A stretch of 62,080 nucleotides of DNA from JAZQQB01 sp045628865 (lineage in GTDB: Bacteria; Bacillota; Clostridia; Lachnospirales; Lachnospiraceae): contig JAZQQB010000073.1 of the NCBI GenBank assembly GCA_045628865.1, positions 1-62,080 on the forward strand, in the 5' to 3' direction. The stretch's first letter is position 1, and every line of letters begins with the position of its first letter. A program made the position numbers and the translations under genes. Under the pieces are notes generated by a model. That model was given only the letters and a program-made list of their open reading frames with translations, was not told where the DNA came from and did not search any database. Below are positions 27,179-36,957 of this stretch, piece after piece.

Positions 27179-29398
27179 ATGAAGAAAAAAATGTTAGCCC
27201 TAGGACTTGTAGCTACTATGGTAGCAAGTGTATTTACAGGATGTGGCAAAAAAGATGAGAGTGCAGAAACTGGAAAAAGCGGACCATCCTATGTTTATGT
27301 AGGAAGCTTTGAAAAATTAGCAGAATTGACAGAGAATGAGGCCATTCGTGAAACAGTCATGGTGGGAGACAATATTTACTATCTGAAGACTATCTACGAT
27401 GAAGAGAATGGAAATGTAGAAAATGTTATCTGCAAAACACCTATTTCAGGTGGAGAGGTAACAGAGGTATCCTTAGAATTTTTGGAGAATGCTTACATAC
27501 AGAGCTTGTGCGTTGGAAAAGATGATTCACTGGTATGTGTAGAGAATGTATATGATGAAGATTCATATGAGGAACAGTATTATATTCAGATTTTTAATGC
27601 TAATGGCGAAGCAATCATGACAACAGCAATAGATGATTCTGTTATGAAGGGTGGAGAATATATCTATATTGAAGAAGTTTGTTGTGATGCAGATGGAAAT
27701 ATATATTTTTCAGATGGAGACAGTAGTGTTTATTGTTTAGATGAAAATGGTAAATTGAAATTTTCTGTTTCTGTAACCTATCCTAGATCTATCGTTGCAT
27801 ATGACAAGGGTGTTTATGTTACAGGATATGATTCATCAGGAGATGACTGGAGTTCCATCTTATGCAAAATCAACGCAGAAAAAGGCGATGTGGAAGAAAC
27901 CTATAAGAATATTCCAGAGTCTTGTGAAAGCCTTACATATGGAAAGGACGGAAAGTTATATTTAAATACAGGAAGCAATTTGTATGTATGGAATGAAGAA
28001 AAACAGGAAACTGAATTGATTATGAACTGGTTGGATTCCAACATTGATGGTTCAGAGGTAGATAGCTTTTCAATAATGGATGATGGAAGCATGGCAGTCG
28101 TTTTGCAGGAGTGGGAAGACAGTGGAGAATCCAATATTTCCAAGGCAGTGTTAACAAAGCAGGAAGTAACACCAGAAAACTCCAAAAAAGAGATTACGTT
28201 TGCGGCATACTATTTAGACGGTAATTTGAAGAAACAGATCTTAAACTTTAATAGATCCAATACAGAGTACAGAATCCATGTAAAAGAGTATTCGGATTGC
28301 AATTATGACGAAATCGAAACATTAATGTTAGCGGACTTATCTTCCAAAAATGCCCCAGATTTGATTGATTTGTCTGTGTTGAATATGACAAAGCTTGCAA
28401 ATCAAGGTTATTTAGAAGATTTATATCCATACTTTAACAAAGATTTTTCAATGGATGATTATCAAAAAAATGTTTTAGAAACCAATATGATTGATGGTAA
28501 AATGTATGGCTTATGCGGTTCTTTCTCAGTACTTACTACAGCTGCGAAAACCTCTAATTTAAATGGACAGAATGAGTGGAATATTAATTCTTTCAAAGAT
28601 TTTATTACCAACAGACCAGCAGGAACTGAGGTATTTGGTTATACCAGCAAAGATGAAATGCTTCGTATTTTTCTTGCATTTGATTCAGATGAGTTTATTG
28701 ATTGGAAAGCAGGAACCTGCAATTTCAATAGTCAGAGCTTCAAGGATATTTTAGAAGTATGTAATACATTCCCGGAAGAATCAGAGTATGATGAGGATGA
28801 TGAAAGTTATCCATCAAAGGTACAGAGTAACAAAATGATTCTTTTCTCCTTAGGTGTTTATGACGTGACAGAAATTCAGGTTTATAAAGAAATGTGTGAA
28901 GAAGATATTACTTATATTGGGTTCCCTGTAAATGGTACTTGTGCACCAGTGGTCGTTCCATCTGGTTCCAATATTGCAATGAGCTCTAAATGTTCTGATA
29001 AAGAGGGTGCATGGGAGTTTATGAAAACACTTCTTTCTGATGAATATCAGAGAGCCTGCTATGATATGCCGGTAAAGAAATCCATCCAGAATGAAAAATA
29101 TGACAAGGCCTGTGAAAAGGAATACTACACTAATGAGAATGGTGAGAAGGTAGAACAGTCAAAGATGAGCTATGGATGGGATGACTGGAGTGTAGAGATT
29201 TATGCTGCAACAGAAGAAGATGTAGCAGACTGTAAGCGTCTGATCGACAGTGCAACAGGTTCCTATAATGATAATGAAGAGTTATTTGAAATGATCAAGG
29301 AAGAGGTTGCTCCATACTTTAAGGGACAGAAAACAGTTGATGAGGTAGCTGATATCATTCAGAGTAGAATTAGCTTATATGTAACAGAGAATATGTAA
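27179..29398 (+). CDS. lipoprotein solute-binding protein with long N-terminal domain
   Basis: A 739-residue lipoprotein. ATG 27179 follows GAGGAGAGAGA; the lipobox is SVFTGC. Residues about 40-340 form a beta-rich, repeat-like region (YVYVGSF, VCCDADGNIYFSDGD, YGKDGKLYLNTGS) that suggests a propeller. From about 345 the family 1 solute-binding fold begins (EITFAAYYLDGNLKKQILNFN), with typical late motifs (GTCAPVVVPSGSNIAMSS, KEGAWEFMKTLLS). The end VADIIQSRISLYVTENM is shared with the second binding protein in this operon. A sugar or oligosaccharide ligand is likely from the fold but not shown. Confidence 0.88.
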   Translation: MKKKMLALGLVATMVASVFTGCGKKDESAETGKSGPSYVYVGSFEKLAELTENEAIRETVMVGDNIYYLKTIYDEENGNVENVICKTPISGGEVTEVSLEFLENAYIQSLCVGKDDSLVCVENVYDEDSYEEQYYIQIFNANGEAIMTTAIDDSVMKGGEYIYIEEVCCDADGNIYFSDGDSSVYCLDENGKLKFSVSVTYPRSIVAYDKGVYVTGYDSSGDDWSSILCKINAEKGDVEETYKNIPESCESLTYGKDGKLYLNTGSNLYVWNEEKQETELIMNWLDSNIDGSEVDSFSIMDDGSMAVVLQEWEDSGESNISKAVLTKQEVTPENSKKEITFAAYYLDGNLKKQILNFNRSNTEYRIHVKEYSDCNYDEIETLMLADLSSKNAPDLIDLSVLNMTKLANQGYLEDLYPYFNKDFSMDDYQKNVLETNMIDGKMYGLCGSFSVLTTAAKTSNLNGQNEWNINSFKDFITNRPAGTEVFGYTSKDEMLRIFLAFDSDEFIDWKAGTCNFNSQSFKDILEVCNTFPEESEYDEDDESYPSKVQSNKMILFSLGVYDVTEIQVYKEMCEEDITYIGFPVNGTCAPVVVPSGSNIAMSSKCSDKEGAWEFMKTLLSDEYQRACYDMPVKKSIQNEKYDKACEKEYYTNENGEKVEQSKMSYGWDDWSVEIYAATEEDVADCKRLIDSATGSYNDNEELFEMIKEEVAPYFKGQKTVDEVADIIQSRISLYVTENM

Positions 29399-29413
29399 GA
29401 AACGAGGCGCACT

Positions 29414-30334
29414 ATGAAAGTTCGATTTCCTAAGAAAGGTAAATCACATCAAAAAAAAGTGCATAAAAGTAAACAGGATAGAAGAGTAGCTGTCAAGAGC
29501 TGGGGCTTTTTAGCCCCAAGTCTTCTTGGCGTTTTGGTGTTTTTTATTGTTCCATTTTTTGTAGTCATTTATTATTCAGCCATTGACAATGTCATTTCCA
29601 AGGAATTTGTTGGATTGCAGAATATTTTGAAAGTATTTCATAACGGAGCATTTAAACAGGCGGCAAGCAATAGTTTGAAGTTTTCGTTTACGGCAGTGCC
29701 ATTAGCGGTAATCCTATCTCTTGCGTTGGCGGTGTTACTTGAAAGAGAGATTCCATACAAAAGTCAGTTTAGAACCTGTTTTTTAACACCAATGATGGTT
29801 CCGGTTGCTTCCATCGTATTGATTTTTCAAGTTATTTTTCACTACAACGGAGCAGCCAATGCGATTTTACATAATTTTGGCGTAGCAAAGATTGACTGGC
29901 TAAAATCAGAACATGCACTTGTTGTGATCACAATTTTATTTTTGTGGAAGAATTTAGGTTATAACATGATTATCTTTATGGCAGCACTTGCCAGTATGCC
30001 TAAGGATATTATTGAGGTGGCGAAGTTAGAAAGTGCCACAAACTGGCAGATTTTTTATATGATCAAGTTAAGATTTTTATCACCAACCATTATGTTTGTA
30101 ACGTTGTTATCCTTGATCAATTCTTTTAAAATTTTTAGAGAAGTATATTTGTTATCGGGAGATTATCCTTTTGAAAGCTTATATATGCTTCAACATTATA
30201 TGAATAATATGTTTAGATCCTTAGATTACCAGAAACTATCTGCAGCAGCGATTATTATGAGTATCGTTATGGTTATCATTATAGGAATCTTATTTATGAT
30301 AGAAAATCATTTTGGAAAGGATGTGGAAGAATAG
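29414..30334 (+). CDS. sugar-type ABC permease (MalF/UgpA-like)
   Basis: A 306-residue inner membrane permease with six transmembrane segments after a Lys-rich N terminus. It carries the EAA loop that docks onto an ATPase (ALASMPKDIIEVAKLESATNWQIFYMIKLRFLSP). The ATG follows GAGGCG. The next gene begins one base after its stop, so the two make the usual heterodimer. Family members import mono- or oligosaccharides delivered by lipoproteins such as the one encoded just upstream. The required MalK-type ATPase is not in the operon and would have to be supplied from elsewhere. Confidence 0.9.
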   Translation: MKVRFPKKGKSHQKKVHKSKQDRRVAVKSWGFLAPSLLGVLVFFIVPFFVVIYYSAIDNVISKEFVGLQNILKVFHNGAFKQAASNSLKFSFTAVPLAVILSLALAVLLEREIPYKSQFRTCFLTPMMVPVASIVLIFQVIFHYNGAANAILHNFGVAKIDWLKSEHALVVITILFLWKNLGYNMIIFMAALASMPKDIIEVAKLESATNWQIFYMIKLRFLSPTIMFVTLLSLINSFKIFREVYLLSGDYPFESLYMLQHYMNNMFRSLDYQKLSAAAIIMSIVMVIIIGILFMIENHFGKDVEE

Positions 30335-30335
30335 T

Positions 30336-31316
30336 ATGAACATAGCTTTCAAGAAATCATCAAAGCTCCACAATTTTTTTTCCAAACCAAGAAATGTGAA
30401 GCTGAAAACGATGGATCAGTTAAAGAAGGAGAAACGAAGAAAAACCTTTGTAAAAATAGCGGTGGCGACCTTGATTGCGCTTATCTTTGCAGCAATCTTT
30501 CTGATGCCGATCATTTTAACCATGACCAATTCATTTATGGCAGAATCAGAAATATCATCCAACTATGGTTCTGTTTTTGCTACGAATGAAAAGGGTGGAA
30601 AGGTCTTTATTTCCAAACAGGTAAATCTAAAGTTTATTCCGGATATGGTGTCTTTCCATCAGTACTATACAGTACTTTTGCAAAGCCCGGAGTACTTATT
30701 AAAGTTTTGGAACTCCGTCATTTTGGTAGGACCAATCTTGGTGTTTCAGCTCTTGATTGCATGCTTTGCTTCATACGGTTTTGCTAGAACACAGGGAAAG
30801 CTAAAGAGCATCGTATTCTTTATATACGTTATATTAACGTTGATGCCTTACCAGGTTACCTTGGTACCCAACTATCTGGTAAGCGATTGGTTGAATTTGT
30901 TAGATAAGCGATGGGCAATCTGGCTTCCAGGTATCTTTTCACCATTTGCGGTGTATTTACTTACCAAGTTTATGAAGCGAGTGCCGAAATCCATGATTGA
31001 GGCAGCAAAGGTGGATGGCGCAGGAGAAATGAAGATTTTCTGGAAAATCTGTATGCCACTTTGTAAAGGAGCAATTTGTTCAGTTGCCATTCTGATTTTT
31101 ATGGATTACTGGAATATGGTAGAGCAGCCATTGATCCTGTTATCAGATGCAGAGATGCATCCGCTTTCCATTTTCTTATCTAAGATCAATCAGGGAGAAA
31201 TCGGTTTGGCGTTTGCAGTAGCGGTAATCTATATGATACCGAGTTTATTTATCTTTTTATATGGTGAGGACTATTTAATAGAAGGAATTACTTACCAGGG
31301 AGGTGTTAAGGGCTAA
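30336..31316 (+). CDS. sugar-type ABC permease (MalG/UgpE-like)
   Basis: A 326-residue permease. ATG 30336 is preferred over the TTG at 30312 that overlaps the previous gene. About six transmembrane segments are visible, with an unusually large first external loop (about residues 68-115). The EAA loop is clear (FMKRVPKSMIEAAKVDGAGEMKIFWKICMPL). A 50-residue basic N-terminal extension precedes the first segment. It partners with the MalF-like protein. The stop overlaps the adaptor gene start (TAATG), which ties the import-type permease to an export-type adaptor. Confidence 0.9.
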   Translation: MNIAFKKSSKLHNFFSKPRNVKLKTMDQLKKEKRRKTFVKIAVATLIALIFAAIFLMPIILTMTNSFMAESEISSNYGSVFATNEKGGKVFISKQVNLKFIPDMVSFHQYYTVLLQSPEYLLKFWNSVILVGPILVFQLLIACFASYGFARTQGKLKSIVFFIYVILTLMPYQVTLVPNYLVSDWLNLLDKRWAIWLPGIFSPFAVYLLTKFMKRVPKSMIEAAKVDGAGEMKIFWKICMPLCKGAICSVAILIFMDYWNMVEQPLILLSDAEMHPLSIFLSKINQGEIGLAFAVAVIYMIPSLFIFLYGEDYLIEGITYQGGVKG

Positions 31317-33166
31317 TGAAAGCGAAGAAAGAAGCAAAAGAAAGAAATAAAAGAGAATGGGTCAAAAATGCAACGATCATATTTTTAGCGATCATGCTTG
31401 TACTGACATTCTTTTCCAATACCATTATGAATTATTCATTGCCTCAGGTTGCAACACAGTATGTGGAGTCAGATTCCATTACTGCTAAGATCAGAGGTAC
31501 AGGAACTGTAGAAGCATCAGATCCTTTTGAAGTAAAGATTGCAGAAACAAGAACTGTTACCAGTGTAAAAGTAAAACCGGGTGAAGAAGTAGAAAAAGGC
31601 GATGTTTTACTTGAATTAGAGGATAAGGAAAGCGATGAATTGATTGAAGCAAGAAAAAATGTGGATACACTTCAGCTTGAGTTTGATCAAAAAATCATTT
31701 CGGAAGGTGTTTCTGTTGATATGCTTGCAAAGATCAAGTCCGGTCAGATTACAAGCATGACAGATATGCAGACACAGTTAACCACAGCGCAGAATAAGAT
31801 CAAAACCATCAATACAAGCATTTCTTCCTATGAGAAGACAGTTGCAACTTTAGAAGCACAGTTAAAAATGCTGGGATATATTGATACTTCAGCAGAGGCA
31901 ACAGCCGTTACCAACGCAAAGACTCAGGTAACCAATGCAGAAGCTGCAACAGCAACTGCAGAGGCAAACAAAGGAAGTGCAGAAACAGCACTTGCCAATG
32001 CAGAAGCTTCATACAACAACTATACAGCAGCTCAGAAAGCATATACCAGCGCACAGACAGCAAGGGCATCTGCAGAAGCTGCGAAAACAAAGGCTTTGGC
32101 TGATGCATCATCCCTTCCAGCGGGTATGACACAGGCAGCGGCTGACGAGGCACTGGCAAATGCAGAGGCAGAATTAAAGGCGGCTATCACAGAAGAGAAT
32201 ACAGCCAAGGCAGTTCTTGATAAAGCTGGAAATTACAATGATATCTTAAATGCATATAACAATGCAAAGAATGCATATAATACAGCAGCAACCGCATATT
32301 CATCTGCAGTTTCATCACAGGCTGCAGCCAGCAATACCTTAGCGTCTGCTCAGTTAACACTTGCCAATAAAGAGGATACTTCGGCAGAGGAAAAGAGTAT
32401 CAATAAGCAGCTTGCGACAGCCAATGCATCCTTAGCAACCGAGCAGTTGAATTTAGCAACAGCAGAAGATGCCTACAAGGATTTACAAACTAAGTATACC
32501 AATGAACTTGTTTTGGCCAATGAATATGCACAGATTATTGCAGCGCAGGAACAGCTTGCAGAATTAGAAGAAAAAGCAATCGGTGCATCCATTGTAGCTC
32601 CAATCTCTGGAAAGGTATCAGCTATTTCTATCACCGCAGGTCAGGATACCAAACCAGATGAAGCAGTACTTACTATTTTTCCGAGTGGAAAGGAAAAAAC
32701 AGTCAGCATCACAGTTACTAATGAACAGGCAAGAAAGGTAAGTGTTGGTGCAGTAGCTGAAGTAGCCAATGCCTGGTATTATGATGATATTTCAGTTACC
32801 CTGATTCAGATTAAAGCAGATCAGAATAATCCGGCAACCAATAAGGTATTGGTGTTCTCAGTGCAGGGTGATGTGAATGATGGACAGTCTCTTGATATTT
32901 CTGTAGGTGATAAGAGTTCTAATTATGAACTTGTAGTACCAAACAGTGCAGTAAGAGAGGATAAGGATGGTAAGTATGTCCTTGTTGTAGAATCCAAGAG
33001 TTCACCTTTAGGAAACAGATATATTGCCAAGAGAGTCAATGTTGAAATCCTGGCAAGTGATGATAAGAAAACAGCAATTAAGGGAGATGTGGAATCCTAT
33101 GCATATGTTATTACCACAGCTTCTAAACCAATTCAGGCAGGAGATCAGGTGAGATTCTATGAATAA
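31316..33166 (+). CDS. HlyD/MacA-type adaptor protein with long coiled coil
   Basis: A 616-residue membrane fusion protein. One transmembrane segment lies at about 18-38. The first lipoyl half is at about 55-108 (VTSVKVKPGEEVEKGDVLLELED). An Ala-rich helical hairpin of roughly 300 residues (about 110-418) contains repeats of ANAEA/TAEAN type. The second lipoyl half is near 420-455 (GASIVAPISGKVSAISITAGQ), followed by beta-barrel and membrane-proximal parts. Usual family members are 350-450 residues, so the hairpin is much longer than normal. In Gram-positives such proteins work with MacB-type ABC exporters. Here the neighbours are sugar permeases and a MacB-like protein that lacks both ATPase and FtsX core. 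Confidence 0.88.
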   Translation: MKAKKEAKERNKREWVKNATIIFLAIMLVLTFFSNTIMNYSLPQVATQYVESDSITAKIRGTGTVEASDPFEVKIAETRTVTSVKVKPGEEVEKGDVLLELEDKESDELIEARKNVDTLQLEFDQKIISEGVSVDMLAKIKSGQITSMTDMQTQLTTAQNKIKTINTSISSYEKTVATLEAQLKMLGYIDTSAEATAVTNAKTQVTNAEAATATAEANKGSAETALANAEASYNNYTAAQKAYTSAQTARASAEAAKTKALADASSLPAGMTQAAADEALANAEAELKAAITEENTAKAVLDKAGNYNDILNAYNNAKNAYNTAATAYSSAVSSQAAASNTLASAQLTLANKEDTSAEEKSINKQLATANASLATEQLNLATAEDAYKDLQTKYTNELVLANEYAQIIAAQEQLAELEEKAIGASIVAPISGKVSAISITAGQDTKPDEAVLTIFPSGKEKTVSITVTNEQARKVSVGAVAEVANAWYYDDISVTLIQIKADQNNPATNKVLVFSVQGDVNDGQSLDISVGDKSSNYELVVPNSAVREDKDGKYVLVVESKSSPLGNRYIAKRVNVEILASDDKKTAIKGDVESYAYVITTASKPIQAGDQVRFYE

Positions 33167-34304
33167 GGTAAAAGAATTTTTGGCGTCTTTTGTTGATAAA
33201 GTACGTCAGAGAGAGAAAAAACCGCTTTTTCAATTCACATGGAAAAAATGGCATCTGATTGGTCTGATTCTGTTGGTTTTGCTTATGAGTGTTTCTGGTA
33301 TTTTACAATTGGTACAGAAAAAAACGTCAGAAAATCTTATTGACCAGAGAATGGCTAACAGATGGAGTAAAGATCATGATTATGCCCAGGTATCCTTATT
33401 CTTTCCTTATGGAACAGAATTAGAAGAAACGGATATTAAGGGTGTGGATTATCAAATCAATCATACTTTAGAAGAAATATCCATGTTTGCTGAAAATCCA
33501 TCCCAGAGGTTATTTTTATCCTGCTGGTATTCTACTGGAAGTATTACACTTACCAGAGAATCGGCTACAGCATCGGTGGAAGCCATTGGTGTTTCAGGAG
33601 ATTTCTTTCTGTTTCATCCAATGGAATTTATCAGCGGAGAACCAATTCCAACCAATAGTCTTATGACAGATTATGTGGTGCTGGATGAAAGAACTGCATG
33701 GAATCTGTTTGGCGCAACCAATGTAGCAGGTATGGAGGTTCGCATTAATGGAATTCCTCATATTGTGTCGGGGGTTGTGAAGCCAGATATCTCGAAACTT
33801 TCTACATTAGCAGGCAGCAAAGAGAATTTGATCTATACAACCAATGAATCCTTAAAGGAATATGGAACTTTAGATTCAGCGATGGCTTTTGAACTAGTCA
33901 TGCCGGAACCTTATGAGGGATTTGCAATGGATTCCTTACAAAAATGCTTTGAAAAGTACAAGGATTCAGGGGAATGGATTGATAATTCCAAGCGATTTGA
34001 GTTTTTCAAGCTTTGGAAGATTTTTAAGATTCGGAAATCTATGGTGATGCAGACAAAACCAGTGGTGTATCCATATTGGGAAAATCTGGCAAGATTTTAT
34101 GAAAACAAATTCATTGGTTTTTGGGAAATCCGCATTATTATCTATGTTATTTCGTCAATAACTGTTATACTGGAATTGATATCAATATGGAAAATGCGTA
34201 CCTTTGATAAAGAGGATATCAAGGATGCATGGATTCATATGATAGAAAGAATGAGAGAGAAACGTAATCTCAGAAAAGCAAAAAAGGAGGAGGGGTTTTT
34301 ATGA
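33159..34304 (+). CDS. MacB periplasmic-core-like membrane protein without FtsX or ATPase domain
   Basis: A 381-residue protein that overlaps the adaptor gene by eight bases. Residues 30-52 are a transmembrane segment after a basic N terminus. Residues 55-315 resemble the MacB extracytoplasmic core (VEAIGVSGDFFLFHPMEFISGEPI, VVLDERTAWNLFGATNVAGMEVRINGIPHIVSGVV). A second transmembrane segment lies at about 323-348 and a charged tail ends the protein. MacB and FtsX proteins normally have four segments around this core; here only two remain, so it cannot form a standard permease. It could be an accessory subunit bridging the adaptor and the permeases. Its stop overlaps the next start (ATGA). 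Confidence 0.75.
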   Translation: MNKVKEFLASFVDKVRQREKKPLFQFTWKKWHLIGLILLVLLMSVSGILQLVQKKTSENLIDQRMANRWSKDHDYAQVSLFFPYGTELEETDIKGVDYQINHTLEEISMFAENPSQRLFLSCWYSTGSITLTRESATASVEAIGVSGDFFLFHPMEFISGEPIPTNSLMTDYVVLDERTAWNLFGATNVAGMEVRINGIPHIVSGVVKPDISKLSTLAGSKENLIYTTNESLKEYGTLDSAMAFELVMPEPYEGFAMDSLQKCFEKYKDSGEWIDNSKRFEFFKLWKIFKIRKSMVMQTKPVVYPYWENLARFYENKFIGFWEIRIIIYVISSITVILELISIWKMRTFDKEDIKDAWIHMIERMREKRNLRKAKKEEGFL

Positions 34305-36826
34305 AAAAATTTAGCAAAGCTGGTTATACGGCATTATTACTTTCATGTATTTTGCCGCTTGCAGCCTGTGGCTCAGAAGAAAAAAGCGGGACTGTAGCTA
34401 ATGGGAAGCTAGATAAAGAGCATGTGTTTTCACAAAAAGATATGACGGAAATCATGGACCAGATTGAAATATCAGATATAGAGAGTATCTGTATTGAAGA
34501 TGGATATCTGTACATGATGGGAAGCTATTATGGAGAAGGGTATTCTGCAAATAATCGTTTTGGCTCTATTAAGTTAGATGGAACAGATGCCAAGGTATTT
34601 CAGGTTAGTGAGGATGATATCTACTATTACGATGACGAAGAGCTTGAAGATGAAGAGCTTCCTGCTGAGCTTGAAGAGGAAGGTTTTTCTGAGGACGAAT
34701 TAGAAAAACCACATGGTGAAGACGCAGAGGTCGCTTTTGAGGAGGATATGGTTACCCAGGAAGCTCAGAACGAAGAAGAGCAGGTAGAAGAGGAACAGGT
34801 TTCTGAGGATGAGGTTGCTTCTGAAGAAGAAATCGCTGTAGAAGATTATTATTATGATGATTTTGAAGACGGATATGAATATTCCTATACCAATTATTTG
34901 GGAATGGCTGTTTATAATGGAAACTTTATCCTTTTAAAGGAGGATTATTCAGAAACATATGAAAATGATGAGTTTCAGTCAACAGAACAGTATTCCGTTG
35001 TTTCCTATGATAGAGATGGTAATCTGTTGAATGAATATCAGATGCCAGACACGGAAGAAGAATATACTTATATTGAATATTTCCAGGTAACAAAGGACGG
35101 CAACATCTTCTTTGTTCTAAATGAGAATGAAATTGTTGAGTTAGATGCATCCTTCCAGCTGATAAACTCCCATAAGGTGGAGGATATTTCCTATGTGTAT
35201 GATCTGTATATTGTTGGTGATACAGTAATATACAGAGGTTGGGATGCAGATTACGAGAATCAGCATGTATATCGGCTTAATATGAAAACAAACGAAACGG
35301 AATCTTTTGATGTTCCTGCTATTGCTTCAAGTGGAACTGTATATCAGGGAAATGATGAGGTTGATTTGTATATAGCAACAGAAAAAGAAATTTATGCCTG
35401 GAATGTTGAGAAGGGTGAAGTAGTAGAAGTATTAGATTTTATCGACTCTGATGTTGACATTTCTTATGTAGAAGCTTTTTGCCCATTATCTGCTACAGAT
35501 TTTATCATTTTGTACTGTGATACTGAAAACTATGAGAGATGCATTTCAGAATTCGTAAAGGTTGACCCGGAAAAGGTTGTAGATAAAAAAGTAATTACTT
35601 TGGCGTGTGAATATCTTGATTACAATGTAAAGAGCCAGATCATTGCGTTTAATAAAGAAAATGAATCCTATCGAATTCAGGTAAATGATTATTCTATTTA
35701 CGATACTTATGATGATTATAATGCTGGTTTAACAAAGCTAAACAATGATATTGCTGCTGGTAAGATTCCGGATATTATGTTGTTAAGCGGTAATATGCCT
35801 ATTGCAAGCTATAACGAAAAGGGATTATTTGCTGATTTAAAGGAGTTTGTTGATAAGGATAGTGATTTTTCTATGGATGATTTTGCACCAAACATAGTAA
35901 AAGCTTATTCCTATGATGGAAAGTGGTATACTCTTGTACCAGACTTTTCTATCGTAACATACGGTGTAAAGCAGAGTCTAGCTGATGGAAAAGAAAACTG
36001 GACAGTGGATGATGCATTGAAGCTTTGGGAACAGTATCCAGATGCAATGTTAATTGAAGACGGCACGAAAGATTCTATTTTATATGAGGGATTATCCTTC
36101 ATGGGAAATCAGTTTGTAGATTGGAAAACCGGAAATTGTAAATTCAATACAGATGAATTTATTGCATTACTTGAGTTTGCCAATAAATTTCCAGAAGATT
36201 GTGAGCACTCTGATGATTATTGGAATGAATACTATACCATGTATGAAACCATGTATCGTGAAAATAAAGCACTTTGCATGTATATGTATATCAGTTCAAT
36301 CAGTGCTATGAATTATCGTGAACAGGGCATGATGGGAGAAAACATGACATTTGTCGGATTTCCAACAGAAAATGGATCAGGAGCCAGTATCAGTGCAGAT
36401 CTAATGATCTCGATCACGTCCAAGAGTAAAGAAAAAGATGGTGCATGGGAATTTGTTAAATCATATATATCAGAGGAATATGACACGAAAAATGTACTAT
36501 CAATCCGTATGGATAAATTAGAGGAACAGGTTGAAAGAGCAACGCAAAGACCACATTATACCGAAGAAGACGGAACAGAGGTGGAATATGATGATTACTA
36601 TTACATTGGGGATAAAGAAATTCTTATCGAGCCAATGTCAAAGGAAAGAGCAACTGAGATCTTAAATTATATTCTAAGTATAGAAACTACCTCTTTCTAT
36701 GATGAGGATCTGGTTACATTGATTTCAGAGGAAGCAGAGAGCTTCTTTAGTGGTCAGAAATCAGCAAAGGAAGTAGCAGATATCATTCAGAGTCGTGCAC
36801 AGATTTATGTGAATGAGCATATGTAA
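34301..36826 (+). CDS. second lipoprotein solute-binding protein, with acidic insert
   Basis: An 841-residue lipoprotein after a strong AAAGGAGGAGG site; lipobox LPLAAC. Residues about 110-195 are an Asp/Glu/Tyr-rich insert absent from its operon paralogue. A beta-rich region follows to about 425, then the solute-binding fold (KVITLACEYLDYNVKSQIIAFN) to the end. The last residues VADIIQSRAQIYVNEHM match the first binding protein, and the cores share many motifs (FVDWKTGNCKFN against FIDWKAGTCNFN). Two paralogues around one pair of permeases suggest two ligands or a binding-protein pair. A terminator follows. Confidence 0.88.
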   Translation: MKKFSKAGYTALLLSCILPLAACGSEEKSGTVANGKLDKEHVFSQKDMTEIMDQIEISDIESICIEDGYLYMMGSYYGEGYSANNRFGSIKLDGTDAKVFQVSEDDIYYYDDEELEDEELPAELEEEGFSEDELEKPHGEDAEVAFEEDMVTQEAQNEEEQVEEEQVSEDEVASEEEIAVEDYYYDDFEDGYEYSYTNYLGMAVYNGNFILLKEDYSETYENDEFQSTEQYSVVSYDRDGNLLNEYQMPDTEEEYTYIEYFQVTKDGNIFFVLNENEIVELDASFQLINSHKVEDISYVYDLYIVGDTVIYRGWDADYENQHVYRLNMKTNETESFDVPAIASSGTVYQGNDEVDLYIATEKEIYAWNVEKGEVVEVLDFIDSDVDISYVEAFCPLSATDFIILYCDTENYERCISEFVKVDPEKVVDKKVITLACEYLDYNVKSQIIAFNKENESYRIQVNDYSIYDTYDDYNAGLTKLNNDIAAGKIPDIMLLSGNMPIASYNEKGLFADLKEFVDKDSDFSMDDFAPNIVKAYSYDGKWYTLVPDFSIVTYGVKQSLADGKENWTVDDALKLWEQYPDAMLIEDGTKDSILYEGLSFMGNQFVDWKTGNCKFNTDEFIALLEFANKFPEDCEHSDDYWNEYYTMYETMYRENKALCMYMYISSISAMNYREQGMMGENMTFVGFPTENGSGASISADLMISITSKSKEKDGAWEFVKSYISEEYDTKNVLSIRMDKLEEQVERATQRPHYTEEDGTEVEYDDYYYIGDKEILIEPMSKERATEILNYILSIETTSFYDEDLVTLISEEAESFFSGQKSAKEVADIIQSRAQIYVNEHM

Positions 36827-36849
36827 TATAAATGAAATAGGAAATGTAA

Positions 36850-36876
36850 AATGGAGCAGGTAACTGCTCCATTTTT
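36850..36876 (+). terminator. terminator of the GntR/ABC operon
   Basis: AATGGAGCAG (36850-36859) pairs with CTGCTCCATT (36864-36873) over a GTAA loop, followed by TTTTT. It closes the nine-gene unit 24 bases after the last stop. Confidence 0.9.
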
Positions 36877-36957
36877 AATTAGAGGAAGGAAAATAATCGA
36901 CCGCATAGCCATGAAAAATCTATCTTCTAACTTTTACCGAAACTTTTATCCAAAAAA

